Below are positions 23,792 to 31,741 of a DNA stretch of 64,000 bases, piece by piece. Under the pieces are notes generated by a model. It saw only the letters and a list, made by a program, of their open reading frames with translations, ran no database searches and had not been told where the DNA came from. The translations under genes were made by a program, and so were the position numbers. Each line of letters opens with the position of its first letter. Within the stretch, counting starts at the first letter, position 1. Origin of the DNA: RYN-230 sp963711705 (GTDB lineage Bacteria; Actinomycetota; Actinomycetes; Streptosporangiales; Streptosporangiaceae); assembly GCA_963711705.1 (NCBI GenBank), contig CAVQFM010000018.1, positions 62,001 to 126,000 on the forward strand, in the 5' to 3' direction.

Positions 23792-25024
23792 CTAAGAAAG
23801 CCACGTCATCAGCAGCCAGCCCAGCTCGTAGGGCCGGCACTCATGGTCTACGGAGCGGGGCGGGTAGACCCGGTCCAGCAGCTGGACCCGGAAGCCGGGA
23901 GACAGCCGGGTGGCCACCGCGCGCAGGCCACGCACCAGCTTGCGGTGATCAGCCCGGGCCACCTTCCGCCAGGTGATCGGCGGCTCGTCGAGCACCAGCC
24001 GCACGTCCGCCTCGGGCGGGCCGGCCAGCCAGCGCAGCCCGCGGCACACCTCGTCCAGGTGCGTGTCGCCGCCCGCGTCGGCCAGGTCCAGCAGTGCCAT
24101 CGGGGCCATCGCGTGCTGGTGCACGGTGTACACCGGATAACCCTCGACGACCCCGCCGGTCCGTGAGTCATAGTGCCACCACCACTGGCCGCCCGCCCCC
24201 TGAGCGCCGCAGATGACCCGGGCGATTTTGTTGGCCGTGGCCAGTGCCTCGGGATCGGCCGAGCTGTGATGCAGCCGGGCGAGCGCCTGGACCGGGTACA
24301 CCTGGTCGGCGAAACTGCCTACGTGCGAGCGGTACCACGGGGTACCCCCGCCGATGACGTGCGGATAGGCGCCCGCGCCCGGCGCGGCCAGCAGCCGCCT
24401 GCGCGCCACGGCCAGATGCTCTTCCACGTCGGCCTGGCCTCGGGCCGCGACCAGCGCGGACACGACCCAGGCCGCGGAGACCACGTCCACCGGGCCTGCC
24501 TGGCGGTCCAGCTGGCCCAGCCGGGTCACCGCGTGCGGCAGCTCGCTGTGCCCGGCCGCGGCCGCCGCCCAGCAGACCAGCGCGACGTCGCCGACCCCGG
24601 TGATGTCATCCAGCTTCTTGGCCAGCAGGCCGACCAGGTCCTGGCCGGTGTGACCGGCCAGCACGGAGCGCTGCTCGGCCTCGGGGAGACGGAGCAGGCC
24701 GAGCGCGGCGATCGCCGCATAGCGCAGGCTCCGCCCGGAGTCGCGCAGCTGCCAGCCACCGGCCGGAGTGGGCTCGCCGATGGTGGTGAACACGAACTCG
24801 CCGTCCACGTACTGCCCAGCCAGCCGCGCGATTGCGATGCTGAGCAACTGCTCAAGCAATTCTGCGCTCTGCTTATCCCGCTCGGCGACCAGGCCCAGCC
24901 GGGTGGCTGGCCCGTCACCACTGCGCTGCCACGGGCCGACCGCAACGGCCTGACCAGGGATCAGTCCCGTGCGCAATGCTTCCGTGCAACCCAGCCTCCA
25001 CCAGTGGCCCCACCTGCCCGTCAC
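23792..25024 (-). CDS. Uncharacterised alpha/alpha-toroid (terpene-cyclase/prenyltransferase-like fold) protein
   Basis: I do not recognise a named family. The frame is open to 25348, but its upstream part overlaps the rmlC gene start and is unconvincing. GTG 25024 is a tentative start and the confident protein begins near SAELLEQLLSIAIARLAGQY. The sequence is all-helical with repeated blocks (SLRYAAIAALGLLRLPEAEQ, DVVSAAWVVSALVAARGQAD, FADQVYPVQALARLHHSSAD). It also has aromatic/His motifs (GQWWWHYDSRTGGVVEGYPV, then YTVHQHAMAPMALLDLADAG) resembling six-hairpin or alpha/alpha toroids. It sits 37 nt upstream of the wecG-wecC-wecB unit, so a role in this polysaccharide, such as lyase, hydrolase or synthase accessory, is possible. 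Confidence 0.6.
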   Translation of the reverse strand: MTGRWGHWWRLGCTEALRTGLIPGQAVAVGPWQRSGDGPATRLGLVAERDKQSAELLEQLLSIAIARLAGQYVDGEFVFTTIGEPTPAGGWQLRDSGRSLRYAAIAALGLLRLPEAEQRSVLAGHTGQDLVGLLAKKLDDITGVGDVALVCWAAAAAGHSELPHAVTRLGQLDRQAGPVDVVSAAWVVSALVAARGQADVEEHLAVARRRLLAAPGAGAYPHVIGGGTPWYRSHVGSFADQVYPVQALARLHHSSADPEALATANKIARVICGAQGAGGQWWWHYDSRTGGVVEGYPVYTVHQHAMAPMALLDLADAGGDTHLDEVCRGLRWLAGPPEADVRLVLDEPPITWRKVARADHRKLVRGLRAVATRLSPGFRVQLLDRVYPPRSVDHECRPYELGWLLMTWLS

Positions 25025-25297
25025 GTGCTGGCACGCACTCCCGGGCGTGGCACCGAGGCAGCGGGCGCAAAAAATCCCGAAACTACCCGTACGACGCCTA
25101 GCCCAGCAGGACCGATGACCATCCCGGGGCCCTGTTACCGTTTTGTTATCTATCCCGCTGGCCGGGCTTTGTGCCATGTGCAGGTCGCGCCGTGGGCCGG
25201 CTACCTTGTCCCCGTCGGGAAGACCGCCGGGGGGCCTGGTCAAGCGGGCCCGCAGCCGCCGAGGCCGCCCAGCCCGATCTGACCGAGGAGATAAAAG

Positions 25298-25924
25298 ATG
25301 GACCCGCTTGGCATCCAGGGTGCCTGGTCGGTTACCCCGCGTATCCATACGGACGACCGGGGAAGCTTCCTGGAATGGTTCCGTCCCAATGACCTGGCCC
25401 TGGCGCTGGGCTATCGGCTAGACATTGCCCAGGCCAATTGCTCGGTGTCCCGCCGGGGCGTGCTGCGTGGTGTGCATTTCGCCGACATCCCTCCGGGCCA
25501 GGCGAAATACATAAGCTGCCTGCACGGCGCGATTCTGGACGTGGTGGTGGATATCAGGGTTGGCTCGCCCACCTACGCCCGCTGGGAAGCGGTGCGGCTG
25601 GACGATGTGAACCGGAGGTCAGTGTTCCTGGCGGAAGGGCTCGGGCATGCGTTCATGGCGCTGACCGACCAGGCCACCGCGCTGTACCTGTGCTCTACGC
25701 CCTATGCGCCGGGCCGCGAGCACGGCGTGCACCCGCTCGATCCGGGCCTGGGCATTGCCTGGCCCCCGGACCTGGAGCCGGTGCTGTCCGCTAAGGACGC
25801 GGCGGCCCCGTCGCTGGAGCAGGCGAGGGTGGCGGGCATCCTGCCCGACTACGCCAGCTGCCTGGGCTATGCCGCCCAGCTCCAGGAGCATGACCCCACC
25901 GATGGCCAGCCCGCCCCGGCCTGA
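25298..25924 (+). CDS. rmlC: dTDP-4-dehydrorhamnose 3,5-epimerase
   Basis: The 208-aa cupin has GAGGAG 8 nt before ATG 25298. Landmarks are TPRIHTDDRGSFLEWF, QANCSVSRRGVLRGVHFADI (with the active-site His), KYISCLHGAILDVVVDIRVG, FLAEGLGHAFMALTDQATAL, and LDPGLGIAWP. It catalyses the third step of dTDP-L-rhamnose synthesis. It is convergent with rmlD-rmlB-rmlA. It is slightly longer than average at the C-terminus (EHDPTDGQPAPA). Some relatives are 3-epimerases only, so another deoxysugar is possible. Confidence 0.9.
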   Translation: MDPLGIQGAWSVTPRIHTDDRGSFLEWFRPNDLALALGYRLDIAQANCSVSRRGVLRGVHFADIPPGQAKYISCLHGAILDVVVDIRVGSPTYARWEAVRLDDVNRRSVFLAEGLGHAFMALTDQATALYLCSTPYAPGREHGVHPLDPGLGIAWPPDLEPVLSAKDAAAPSLEQARVAGILPDYASCLGYAAQLQEHDPTDGQPAPA

Positions 25925-25927
25925 GCA

Positions 25928-26022
25928 CCCGGCCTGAGCAACCCGGCCCACCCGGGCCTGACCACCCGGCCCCCGGCCTGAGCACCCGGCCCGCGCCAGT
26001 CCGCCGCGGCCGGCCGCGGCGG
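25928..26022. repeat. Short tandem repeats and perfect 22-bp palindrome between rmlC and rmlD
   Basis: Degenerate copies of cctgagcacccggc fill about 25923-25992. A perfect 22-bp GC palindrome follows at 26001-26022, 5 nt from the intended rmlD stop at 26027-26029. It is likely a bidirectional terminator for the convergent genes. Confidence 0.5.
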
Positions 26023-26026
26023 CACG

Positions 26027-26903
26027 TCAGCCGCTGCTGGCCGCGACCGCGAGCAGCCCGGGCAGTGCCTCGCGCAGCGCCAGCTGCCAGTCGCCGATCG
26101 GGGTCCAGCCCGGCCCGGGCCCAGGCGTCATGACCCAGCACGCTGTAACCCGGCCGCGGGGCAGGCCGGGCCAGCGCGGCGCTGCTGACCGGGCTGATCC
26201 GGTCCGGGTCGGCGCCGACCAGCCGGAACACTTCCTGGGCCAGCCCGAACCAGGTGGTCTCCCCGGAACTCGTCGCGTGATAGATCCCGGGCGGGGCGGC
26301 CGCCCCGATCAGGGCGGCGATCCGCCCGGCCACGTCCATCGTCCAGGTGGGCTGCCCGCGCTGGTCGTCCACCACCTGGACCGGCCCCGGGCTGCGCGCC
26401 TTGCCGATCATCGCCCGGACGAAGCTGCCGCCGTGCGCCCCGTACAGCCAGGCGGTGCGCAGCACGTAACCCCGCAGCCCCGGCTGGCCCAGCACGGCCT
26501 GCTCACCAGCCAGCTTGGTCCGGCCGTACGCGGTCCGCGGCGCGGGCCCGCCGTCTTCCGGGTACGGCTCGCTGGCCTGGCCGTCGAAGACGTAGTCGGT
26601 GGACAGCTGGACCAGCGCGGCGCCGGCCGCGGCGCACTGCGCGGCCAGGCCCGCCACCGCCTGCCCGTTGACCCGGAGCGCCGCGGCCTCGTCGGCCTCG
26701 GCGGCATCGACCGCGGTCCACGCCGCGCAGTTGACCACCACGTCCGGCGGCCAGCGGCCCAGGGCCGCCTGGACCTGGCCGGCATCGGTGATGTCGAGGT
26801 CGGCGCGGCTCAGCCCGGTGACCGGCGCACCGCACCGGTCGAGGACGGTGACGAGATCCCGGCCGAGCATCCCCCCGGCGCCGGTGATCAGCCACCGGCT
26901 CAT
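26027..26903 (-). CDS. rmlD: dTDP-4-dehydrorhamnose reductase, frameshifted near the 3' end
   Basis: The start is ATG 26903, overlapping the rmlB stop (ATGA). The SDR-fold reductase shows WLITGAGGMLGRDLVTVLDR, VNCAAWTAVDAAEADEAAA, STDYVFDGQASEPYPEDG, the catalytic YGRTKLAGEQAVL, and RTAWLYGAHGGSFVRAM. At about 26098-26108 one extra base breaks the frame. The expected family end, IGDWQLALREALPGL, continues in the next frame to TGA 26029-26027. Uncorrected, the frame runs to 25791 and overlaps rmlC with unrelated residues. Corrected length is about 291 aa, normal for RmlD. It reduces the 4-keto group to give dTDP-L-rhamnose. Confidence 0.85.
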
Positions 26904-27886
26904 CTGGCCGCCGCGCCCGGCTGCTTGAGCGGCTCCCACCAGTCCCGGTGGTCCATGTACCAGCGCACGGTGCTGGCCAGCCCGGCGGCGAACGGGGTGC
27001 GCGGGGCGTAGCCGAGCGACCGGAGCGCGCTGTCGTCGAGGCAGTACCGCCGGTCGTGCCCCTTCCGGTCGGTCACCGGGGTGACCATGTCCCAGTCGGC
27101 CTTGCAGCTGTCCAGGATGGCCTGGGTCAGCTCGAGGTTGGTCAGCTCCGCGTCCCCGTTGATGTGGTAGATCCCCGCGGGCACCCCGCGCTCCAGGACC
27201 AGCTGGATGCCGCGGCAATGGTCGTCCACGTGGATCCAGCCGCGGACGTTGCGGCCATCGCCGTACAGCGGCACCGGCTGGCCGTCCAGCAGGTTGGTCA
27301 CGAACAGCGGGACGACCTTCTCCGGGAACTGGTAGGGGCCGTAGTTGTTGCAGCACCGGGTGATGCTGACGTTGAGCCCGTGGGTCACCGCGTAGGCCCG
27401 CGCCATCAGGTCCCCGCCGGCTTTGGCCGCCGAGTACGGGGAGTTCGGCGCCAGCGGCGCGTCCTCGGCCCAGCATCCGGACTCGATGCTGCCGTAGACC
27501 TCGTCGGTGGACACCTGGACCACCCGGCTCACTCCCGTTTCCAGGCATGCCTGCAGCAGGACCTGGACGCCGACGGTATTGGCGGTGACGAAGTCGGCGG
27601 CGCCGCCGATGGACCGGTCCACGTGCGACTCGGCGGCGAAGTTGAGCACCGCGTCGTGACCGGGCAGCAGCGAGCGGAGCAGCGCCGCGTCGCCGATGTC
27701 ACCGCGGGTGAAACGCAGCCGCGGATCGCTGTCGACCGGTTCCAGGTTGGCCAGGTTGCCGGCGTAGGTCAGCTTGTCCAGCACGGTCACCCCGGCCGGC
27801 TCGAAGCCGGGATAACCCCCGGTCAGTACCGTGCGGACATAGTGCGACCCGATGAACCCGGCGCCGCCGGTGACCAGAATCCTCAT
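26900..27886 (-). CDS. rmlB: dTDP-glucose 4,6-dehydratase
   Basis: The start is ATG 27886, overlapping the rmlA stop by 4 nt, giving 328 aa. The extended-SDR landmarks are ILVTGGAGFIGSHYVRTVL, FAAESHVDRSIGGAADFV, STDEVYGSIESGCWAED, the catalytic YSAAKAGGDLMARAY, and RCCNNYGPYQFPEKVVPLFV. RGWIHVDDHCRGIQLVL is also present. It converts dTDP-glucose to dTDP-4-keto-6-deoxyglucose, the branch point for rhamnose and amino-deoxysugars. The DegT aminotransferase at 11985 could draw on the same intermediate. The run rmlA-rmlB-rmlD is a tightly overlapped operon. Confidence 0.95.
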   Translation of the reverse strand: MRILVTGGAGFIGSHYVRTVLTGGYPGFEPAGVTVLDKLTYAGNLANLEPVDSDPRLRFTRGDIGDAALLRSLLPGHDAVLNFAAESHVDRSIGGAADFVTANTVGVQVLLQACLETGVSRVVQVSTDEVYGSIESGCWAEDAPLAPNSPYSAAKAGGDLMARAYAVTHGLNVSITRCCNNYGPYQFPEKVVPLFVTNLLDGQPVPLYGDGRNVRGWIHVDDHCRGIQLVLERGVPAGIYHINGDAELTNLELTQAILDSCKADWDMVTPVTDRKGHDRRYCLDDSALRSLGYAPRTPFAAGLASTVRWYMDHRDWWEPLKQPGAAAR

Positions 27887-28950
27887 GAGCTGATCTGCAC
27901 CTTGCTGTGATCCCCCAGAATGAGCCGGTGGGCCTTGGGTACCGCGGGCGCGGGCGTCACTTCCACCGCCCGGCCGATGATCGAGGCCTCGATGCGGCGC
28001 ACCCCGGTGATAGACGCCGAGCGGAGCACGATGGAGTACTCGATCTCGCTGCCGGTGATGGCGCAGTCCTCGGCCACTGAGGTGAACGGGCCGATGTAGG
28101 AGTCGGCGACCTGGGTGCGCGCCCCGACGATAGCGGGGCCGACGATGCGCGAGCCGCTGACCTCGGCCCCCTCCTCGATCACCACCCGGCCGATCAGCTC
28201 GCACCCAGGATGGACCACGCCGCGCTGGGCTGGCTCGATGGTCTCCAGCACGAGCCGGTTGACTTCGAGCATGTCGGCGACGTTGCCGGTGTCCTTCCAG
28301 TAACCGGAGATGGTGGTCGAGGTCACCTTCCGGCCGCTGTCGATCAGCCACTGGATAGCCTCGGTGATCTCCAGCTCGCCGCGCCACGACGGCTTGAGCG
28401 CGCGCACCGCCTCGTGCACGCACGGGGTGAACAGGTACACGCCGACCAGCGCCAGGTCGCTCTTGGGCTGCCGCGGCTTCTCCTCCAGGCCGACGACCTG
28501 GCCGGACCCATCGAGTTCGGCCACCCCGAACTCCCGGGGGTCCGGCACCTGGGTCAGCATGATCTGCGCGTCCGGCCGGGTGCCGCGGAACTCCTCGACC
28601 AGCGCGGAGATACCGCCGACGATGAAGTTGTCGCCCAGGTACATGACGAAGTCGTCGTCACCCAGGAAATCCCGCGCGACCAGGACCGCGTGCGCCAGGC
28701 CGAGCGGTGCCTCCTGCTGGATATAGGTGACGCGGAGCCCGAACGCGGAGCCATCTCCCACCGCCTCGCGGATGGCCGGGGCCGTGTCGCCGACCACCAC
28801 GCCGACGTCGGTGATGCCCGACTCCCGGATCGCCTCGAGGCCGTAGAACAGGACCGGTTTGTTCGCCACCGGGAGCAGTTGCTTGGCCGAGGTGTGCGTG
28901 ATCGGGCGTAGCCGCGTCCCCGCACCCCCCGACAGGACCAGGGCCTTCAT
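27883..28950 (-). CDS. rmlA: Glucose-1-phosphate thymidylyltransferase (long form)
   Basis: The start is ATG 28950, giving 355 aa. The upstream extension of the frame has no homology. The nucleotidyltransferase signature MKALVLSGGAGTRLRPITHT is followed by SAKQLLPVANKPVLFYGLEA, YLGDNFIVGGI, and DLALVGVYLFTPCVHEAVRA, then SGYWKDTGNVADMLEVNRLV. After about residue 240 a left-handed beta-helix follows (IVGPAIVGARTQVADSYIGP). That makes it the longer RmlA type common in actinomycete deoxysugar clusters, not the roughly 290-aa short type. It is the first gene of the rmlA-B-D operon. Confidence 0.93.
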   Translation of the reverse strand: MKALVLSGGAGTRLRPITHTSAKQLLPVANKPVLFYGLEAIRESGITDVGVVVGDTAPAIREAVGDGSAFGLRVTYIQQEAPLGLAHAVLVARDFLGDDDFVMYLGDNFIVGGISALVEEFRGTRPDAQIMLTQVPDPREFGVAELDGSGQVVGLEEKPRQPKSDLALVGVYLFTPCVHEAVRALKPSWRGELEITEAIQWLIDSGRKVTSTTISGYWKDTGNVADMLEVNRLVLETIEPAQRGVVHPGCELIGRVVIEEGAEVSGSRIVGPAIVGARTQVADSYIGPFTSVAEDCAITGSEIEYSIVLRSASITGVRRIEASIIGRAVEVTPAPAVPKAHRLILGDHSKVQISS

Positions 28951-29035
28951 GCAGCGAAAGTAGCGTCCCCCCGGCCACGGAGCAAAGCGAAGTGACGGAA
29001 AATCCGCCCGGGCCGGAGCTCCGGTTACCCGGAAT

Positions 29036-29629
29036 TCACCCGCCTGCCGCCGGCGATTCGCCGTGGAACGCATTCTGCGCTGCCGCCAGCCCGGTGCTGA
29101 GCAGGGCCTCCACCGCATCGGCGGCCCGGTCGATGAGGAACGGCAGCTCTTTACGTTCCGCAGCGGAAAAGTCACGCAGCACGAACGCGGCCGGGTCCAT
29201 CCGCCCCGGGGGCCGGCCGATCCCGAACCGGACCCGGTAGTAGTCGCGGCTGCCGAGCGAGGCGGTCACCGAGCGCAGACCGTTATGACCGTTGTCCCCG
29301 CCATCCAGCTTGAGCCTTATCGTGCCAAACGGAAGATCCAGCTCGTCGTGGATGACCACGATCTGACCAGGGGTCAGGTGGTAATAGCCGCGCAGCCCGG
29401 CCACTGGGCCGCCGGATTCGTTCATGTAGCTGAGCGGCTTGGCCACGGTCACCGCCTGCCCGGCCAGCCGCCCGTCCACGGTCGCGGCGCGGAACTTGCC
29501 CGCCCGGAACCGGCCGCCCATCCGGCGGGCCAGTTCGTCGGCCACCATGGACCCGGCGTTGTGCCGGTGGCCGGCGTAGCCGGGCCCGGGGTTGCCGAGC
29601 CCGACGATCAGCCAGCGTTCATCGGCCAT
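29036..29629 (-). CDS. pth: Peptidyl-tRNA hydrolase
   Basis: ATG 29629 gives 197 aa; the frame upstream of it is not homologous. Landmarks are LIVGLGNPGPGYAGHRHNAG with the catalytic His, KPLSYMNESGGPVAGL, VIHDELDLPFGTIRLKLDGG, GHNGLRSVTASLGSRDYYRV, and RFGIGRPPGR. It releases peptides from prematurely dissociated peptidyl-tRNA. It follows rplY on the same strand, the standard actinobacterial order. Confidence 0.96.
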   Translation of the reverse strand: MADERWLIVGLGNPGPGYAGHRHNAGSMVADELARRMGGRFRAGKFRAATVDGRLAGQAVTVAKPLSYMNESGGPVAGLRGYYHLTPGQIVVIHDELDLPFGTIRLKLDGGDNGHNGLRSVTASLGSRDYYRVRFGIGRPPGRMDPAAFVLRDFSAAERKELPFLIDRAADAVEALLSTGLAAAQNAFHGESPAAGG

Positions 29630-29794
29630 GCCAGTTCCGTTCCGCGTCGCCTGCTCCGCGGCCGCCGCCCGCCCTGGCCAGCGTAGCCCGAACCGCACAG
29701 CGCGTTCCTCCGCCCTGTTCCAGGAGGCCCGGGACAATGACCGCGGGCATCACTCGGATAGCTGCCCGCCCCGGGCCCGGCCAGACGGCGGTGG

Positions 29795-30460
29795 CTACTC
29801 CGCGGCGGGCGAAGACTCGCCCGCGGCCTCCCCCGCTTCGCCCTCCGGCACCGGCGCGGGCTCGGCGGCGGCAGCCGCCTCGGCCTCTGGCGCACCGATC
29901 TCGGCTTCCAGCTGCTCAGCGGTGGGCGCGGCGATCACGTGCAGCACCAGCGTTTCCGGTTCCATGGCCAGCGTGGACCCGGCAGGCAGCTGCAGATCGC
30001 CGGCGTGCACGGACGTACCGACTTCCATGTCCTGCACGTTGACCTCGACCCCGGCGGGGATGTTGGTGGCCTCGGCTTCCAGGGACACCTGGATGATCTG
30101 CTGGTCGAGCAGGCCGCCCGGGAAGATCTCGCCGGTCACCTGGATGGGGACCTCCACGGTGACCTTCTCGCCGCGGCGCACCAGGATCAGGTCGACGTGC
30201 TCGATCGTCCCGCGGATCGGGTTGCGCTGGACCGCCTTCGGCAGCACCAGCTGGTTGCCGCCGGGCAGGCCGTCCAGCCGGATCAGCACGTTCGCGGTCT
30301 TCAGGGCCATCATGACCTCGTGACCGGGCAGCGTGACGTGCCGGGTGTCCGTGCCGTGGCCATACAGCACGGCGGGAACCCGGCCGGCGAGACGCTCACG
30401 GCGGGCCGGGCCCTTGCCGAATTCGGTGCGCGGCTCTGCCGCGATGCGGACCTCGGGCAC
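29795..30460 (-). CDS. rplY: Ribosomal protein bL25 / general stress protein Ctc
   Basis: The 221-aa product starts at GTG 30460 with GGAG upstream (tagGGAGtaagtacc). The L25 N-domain (RTEFGKGPARRERLAGRVPA, VLYGHGTDTRHVTLPG) binds 5S rRNA. The TL5/Ctc-type C-domain follows (VTVEVPIQVTGEIFPGGLLD, TNIPAGVEVNVQDMEVGTSV). The last 40 residues are an Ala/Glu/Pro-rich acidic tail common in actinobacteria. It lies upstream of pth. Confidence 0.96.
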   Translation of the reverse strand: MPEVRIAAEPRTEFGKGPARRERLAGRVPAVLYGHGTDTRHVTLPGHEVMMALKTANVLIRLDGLPGGNQLVLPKAVQRNPIRGTIEHVDLILVRRGEKVTVEVPIQVTGEIFPGGLLDQQIIQVSLEAEATNIPAGVEVNVQDMEVGTSVHAGDLQLPAGSTLAMEPETLVLHVIAAPTAEQLEAEIGAPEAEAAAAAEPAPVPEGEAGEAAGESSPAAE

Positions 30461-30649
30461 GGTACTTACTCCCTACAGCGGACTGGATTGCCGATGCGGC
30501 GTCTTCCCCGGGTCAACCCACGGCACACCGGGCCACACACGACAGCCGACAGGCACGCCAAACAGCGTGCCTGTCGGAGTCTAGCTCACCGCGGGCAGTC
30601 TGCTGGCCACGGCCGCGGACCGGGCTATTCGTGCTTCTGGACGTGACGG

Positions 30650-30697
30650 GCATAACAAAGGTTCCGCCGGTCCCGCGTTGCGGAGGGACCGGCGGAA
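30650..30697 (-). terminator. Rho-independent-like terminator of the MDHE-repeat gene
   Basis: A perfect 13-bp stem (30662-30674 with 30685-30697, TTCCGCCGGTCCC/GGGACCGGCGGAA) with a 10-nt loop is followed, in the minus direction, by cctttgttatg. It starts 22 nt after the stop at 30719. Confidence 0.65.
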
Positions 30698-30718
30698 TCC
30701 GTGTCCTGCGCAGGCCGG

Positions 30719-30988
30719 CTACTGCTCGGACTCGTCGTCCATGGCCGGCTCGGCCTCGTGATCCATCGCCGGCGCCACCTCATGATCCATCGCCGGCGCC
30801 ACCTCATGATCCATCGCCGGCGCCGCGTCATGGGTCATCGCCGGCGCCACCTCATGATCCATCGCCGGCGCCACCTCATGGTCCATCGTCGGCTGCGCCT
30901 CGTGATCCATCGCCGGCTGCGCCTCATCGTCCATCGCGGGCTCCACCTCGTGGTCCATCCGCGGTGTCTCGTCGGCCGGGTTCCCCAT
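30719..30988 (-). CDS. Small acidic protein built of 8-residue M-D-H-E repeats
   Basis: The 89-aa ORF starts at ATG 30988 with a near-ideal Shine-Dalgarno sequence (GGAGAG, 7-nt spacing) and is followed by a good terminator, so it looks like a real gene. After a 10-residue lead (MGNPADETPR) come ten copies of an 8-residue unit, consensus MDHEVAPA, with variants MDDEAQPA and MTHDAAPA. There is no membrane segment or signal peptide. The regular Met/Asp/His/Glu spacing could bind metal, or the protein could simply be disordered and acidic. I know no family for it. The DNA repeat unit is 24 bp. Other frames across it also stay open because of the repeat and should be ignored. Confidence 0.7.
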   Translation of the reverse strand: MGNPADETPRMDHEVEPAMDDEAQPAMDHEAQPTMDHEVAPAMDHEVAPAMTHDAAPAMDHEVAPAMDHEVAPAMDHEAEPAMDDESEQ

Positions 30989-31153
30989 AACCGCACTCTC
31001 CTCTGCTCTGCCCCCAGGTAAGGGATGAGTGACACGTGAAGGAGCATCGTATGGTCCCAGCGGTACGGAATCTCCGGCTATGCGGGCATCGCTTACCTAC
31101 GCGAACGTCACACCTTTGTTGCCTGGCCCACGGCTGTGCCGCGGCGCCAGGTC

Positions 31154-31741
31154 TCAGGCGACTCCCGGCTGTCCCGTCCCGCCCGGGCGTTCCAGGCGGG
31201 TTATCCGGGCGCGCAGCTCAGCGGCCTGCGCCTGGTCCCCAACTGATTCGAACAAGTCGATCGCCCGGGACCAGGATTTGCGCGAGTCCGCCTGGCGTCC
31301 GGCGACCAGCTCGGCCTGGCCGAGCTGCTTCAGCGTCTGCGCCTCGGCCATCCGCTCCCCGACCGCTTGACGGATATGCCAGGCCCGGCCCAGGCAGTCC
31401 AGCGCCTCGGCGATCTGACCGCGCTGCAGGAAGGCATGCCCCAGATGGTGCAGTGCATAGCCTTCACCCCGGGCGTCGCCGACCGCGCTGAAGATCTCCC
31501 GGGCCTGCTCCAGCCAGCCGATCGCCTCATCGACCCGGCCGAAGTGCAGGCCCGCTTCACCCAGGTTGATCAGGGCAACAGCTTCGCCGTAGCGGTGCCC
31601 GAGCCGCCGGAAAATGTCCAGCCCCTGCTGCTGGGCGTCCATTGCTTCCTGGAAGCGGCCGAGCCGCAGGTAGGCGTCGGCGAGATTGTTGGCCACCTGG
31701 GCCTCGTGCAGCTGGTCGCCTGCCGCGCGCCGGATGGTCAT
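31154..31741 (-). CDS. TPR C-terminal segment of the broken AfsR-type regulator
   Basis: An uninterrupted 195-codon frame encodes about five tetratricopeptide repeats (QVANNLADAYLRLGRFQEAM, AVALINLGEAGLHFGRVDEA, GYALHHLGHAFLQRGQIAEA, QTLKQLGQAELVAGRQADSR). In AfsR-type proteins this array follows the ATPase and senses partner proteins. It reads as a separate ORF only because of the indels upstream. An independent TPR protein is unlikely but cannot be excluded. Confidence 0.6.
   Translation of the reverse strand: MTIRRAAGDQLHEAQVANNLADAYLRLGRFQEAMDAQQQGLDIFRRLGHRYGEAVALINLGEAGLHFGRVDEAIGWLEQAREIFSAVGDARGEGYALHHLGHAFLQRGQIAEALDCLGRAWHIRQAVGERMAEAQTLKQLGQAELVAGRQADSRKSWSRAIDLFESVGDQAQAAELRARITRLERPGGTGQPGVA

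Noticed and set aside
30719..30988. CRISPR array
   Set aside because: 24-bp units are contiguous without unique spacers, and no cas genes are present.
30625..31047. Plus- and minus-strand alternative frames over the MDHE repeat
   Set aside because: They are open only because the unit is a multiple of three; only the 30719-30988 minus frame has a Shine-Dalgarno sequence and terminator.
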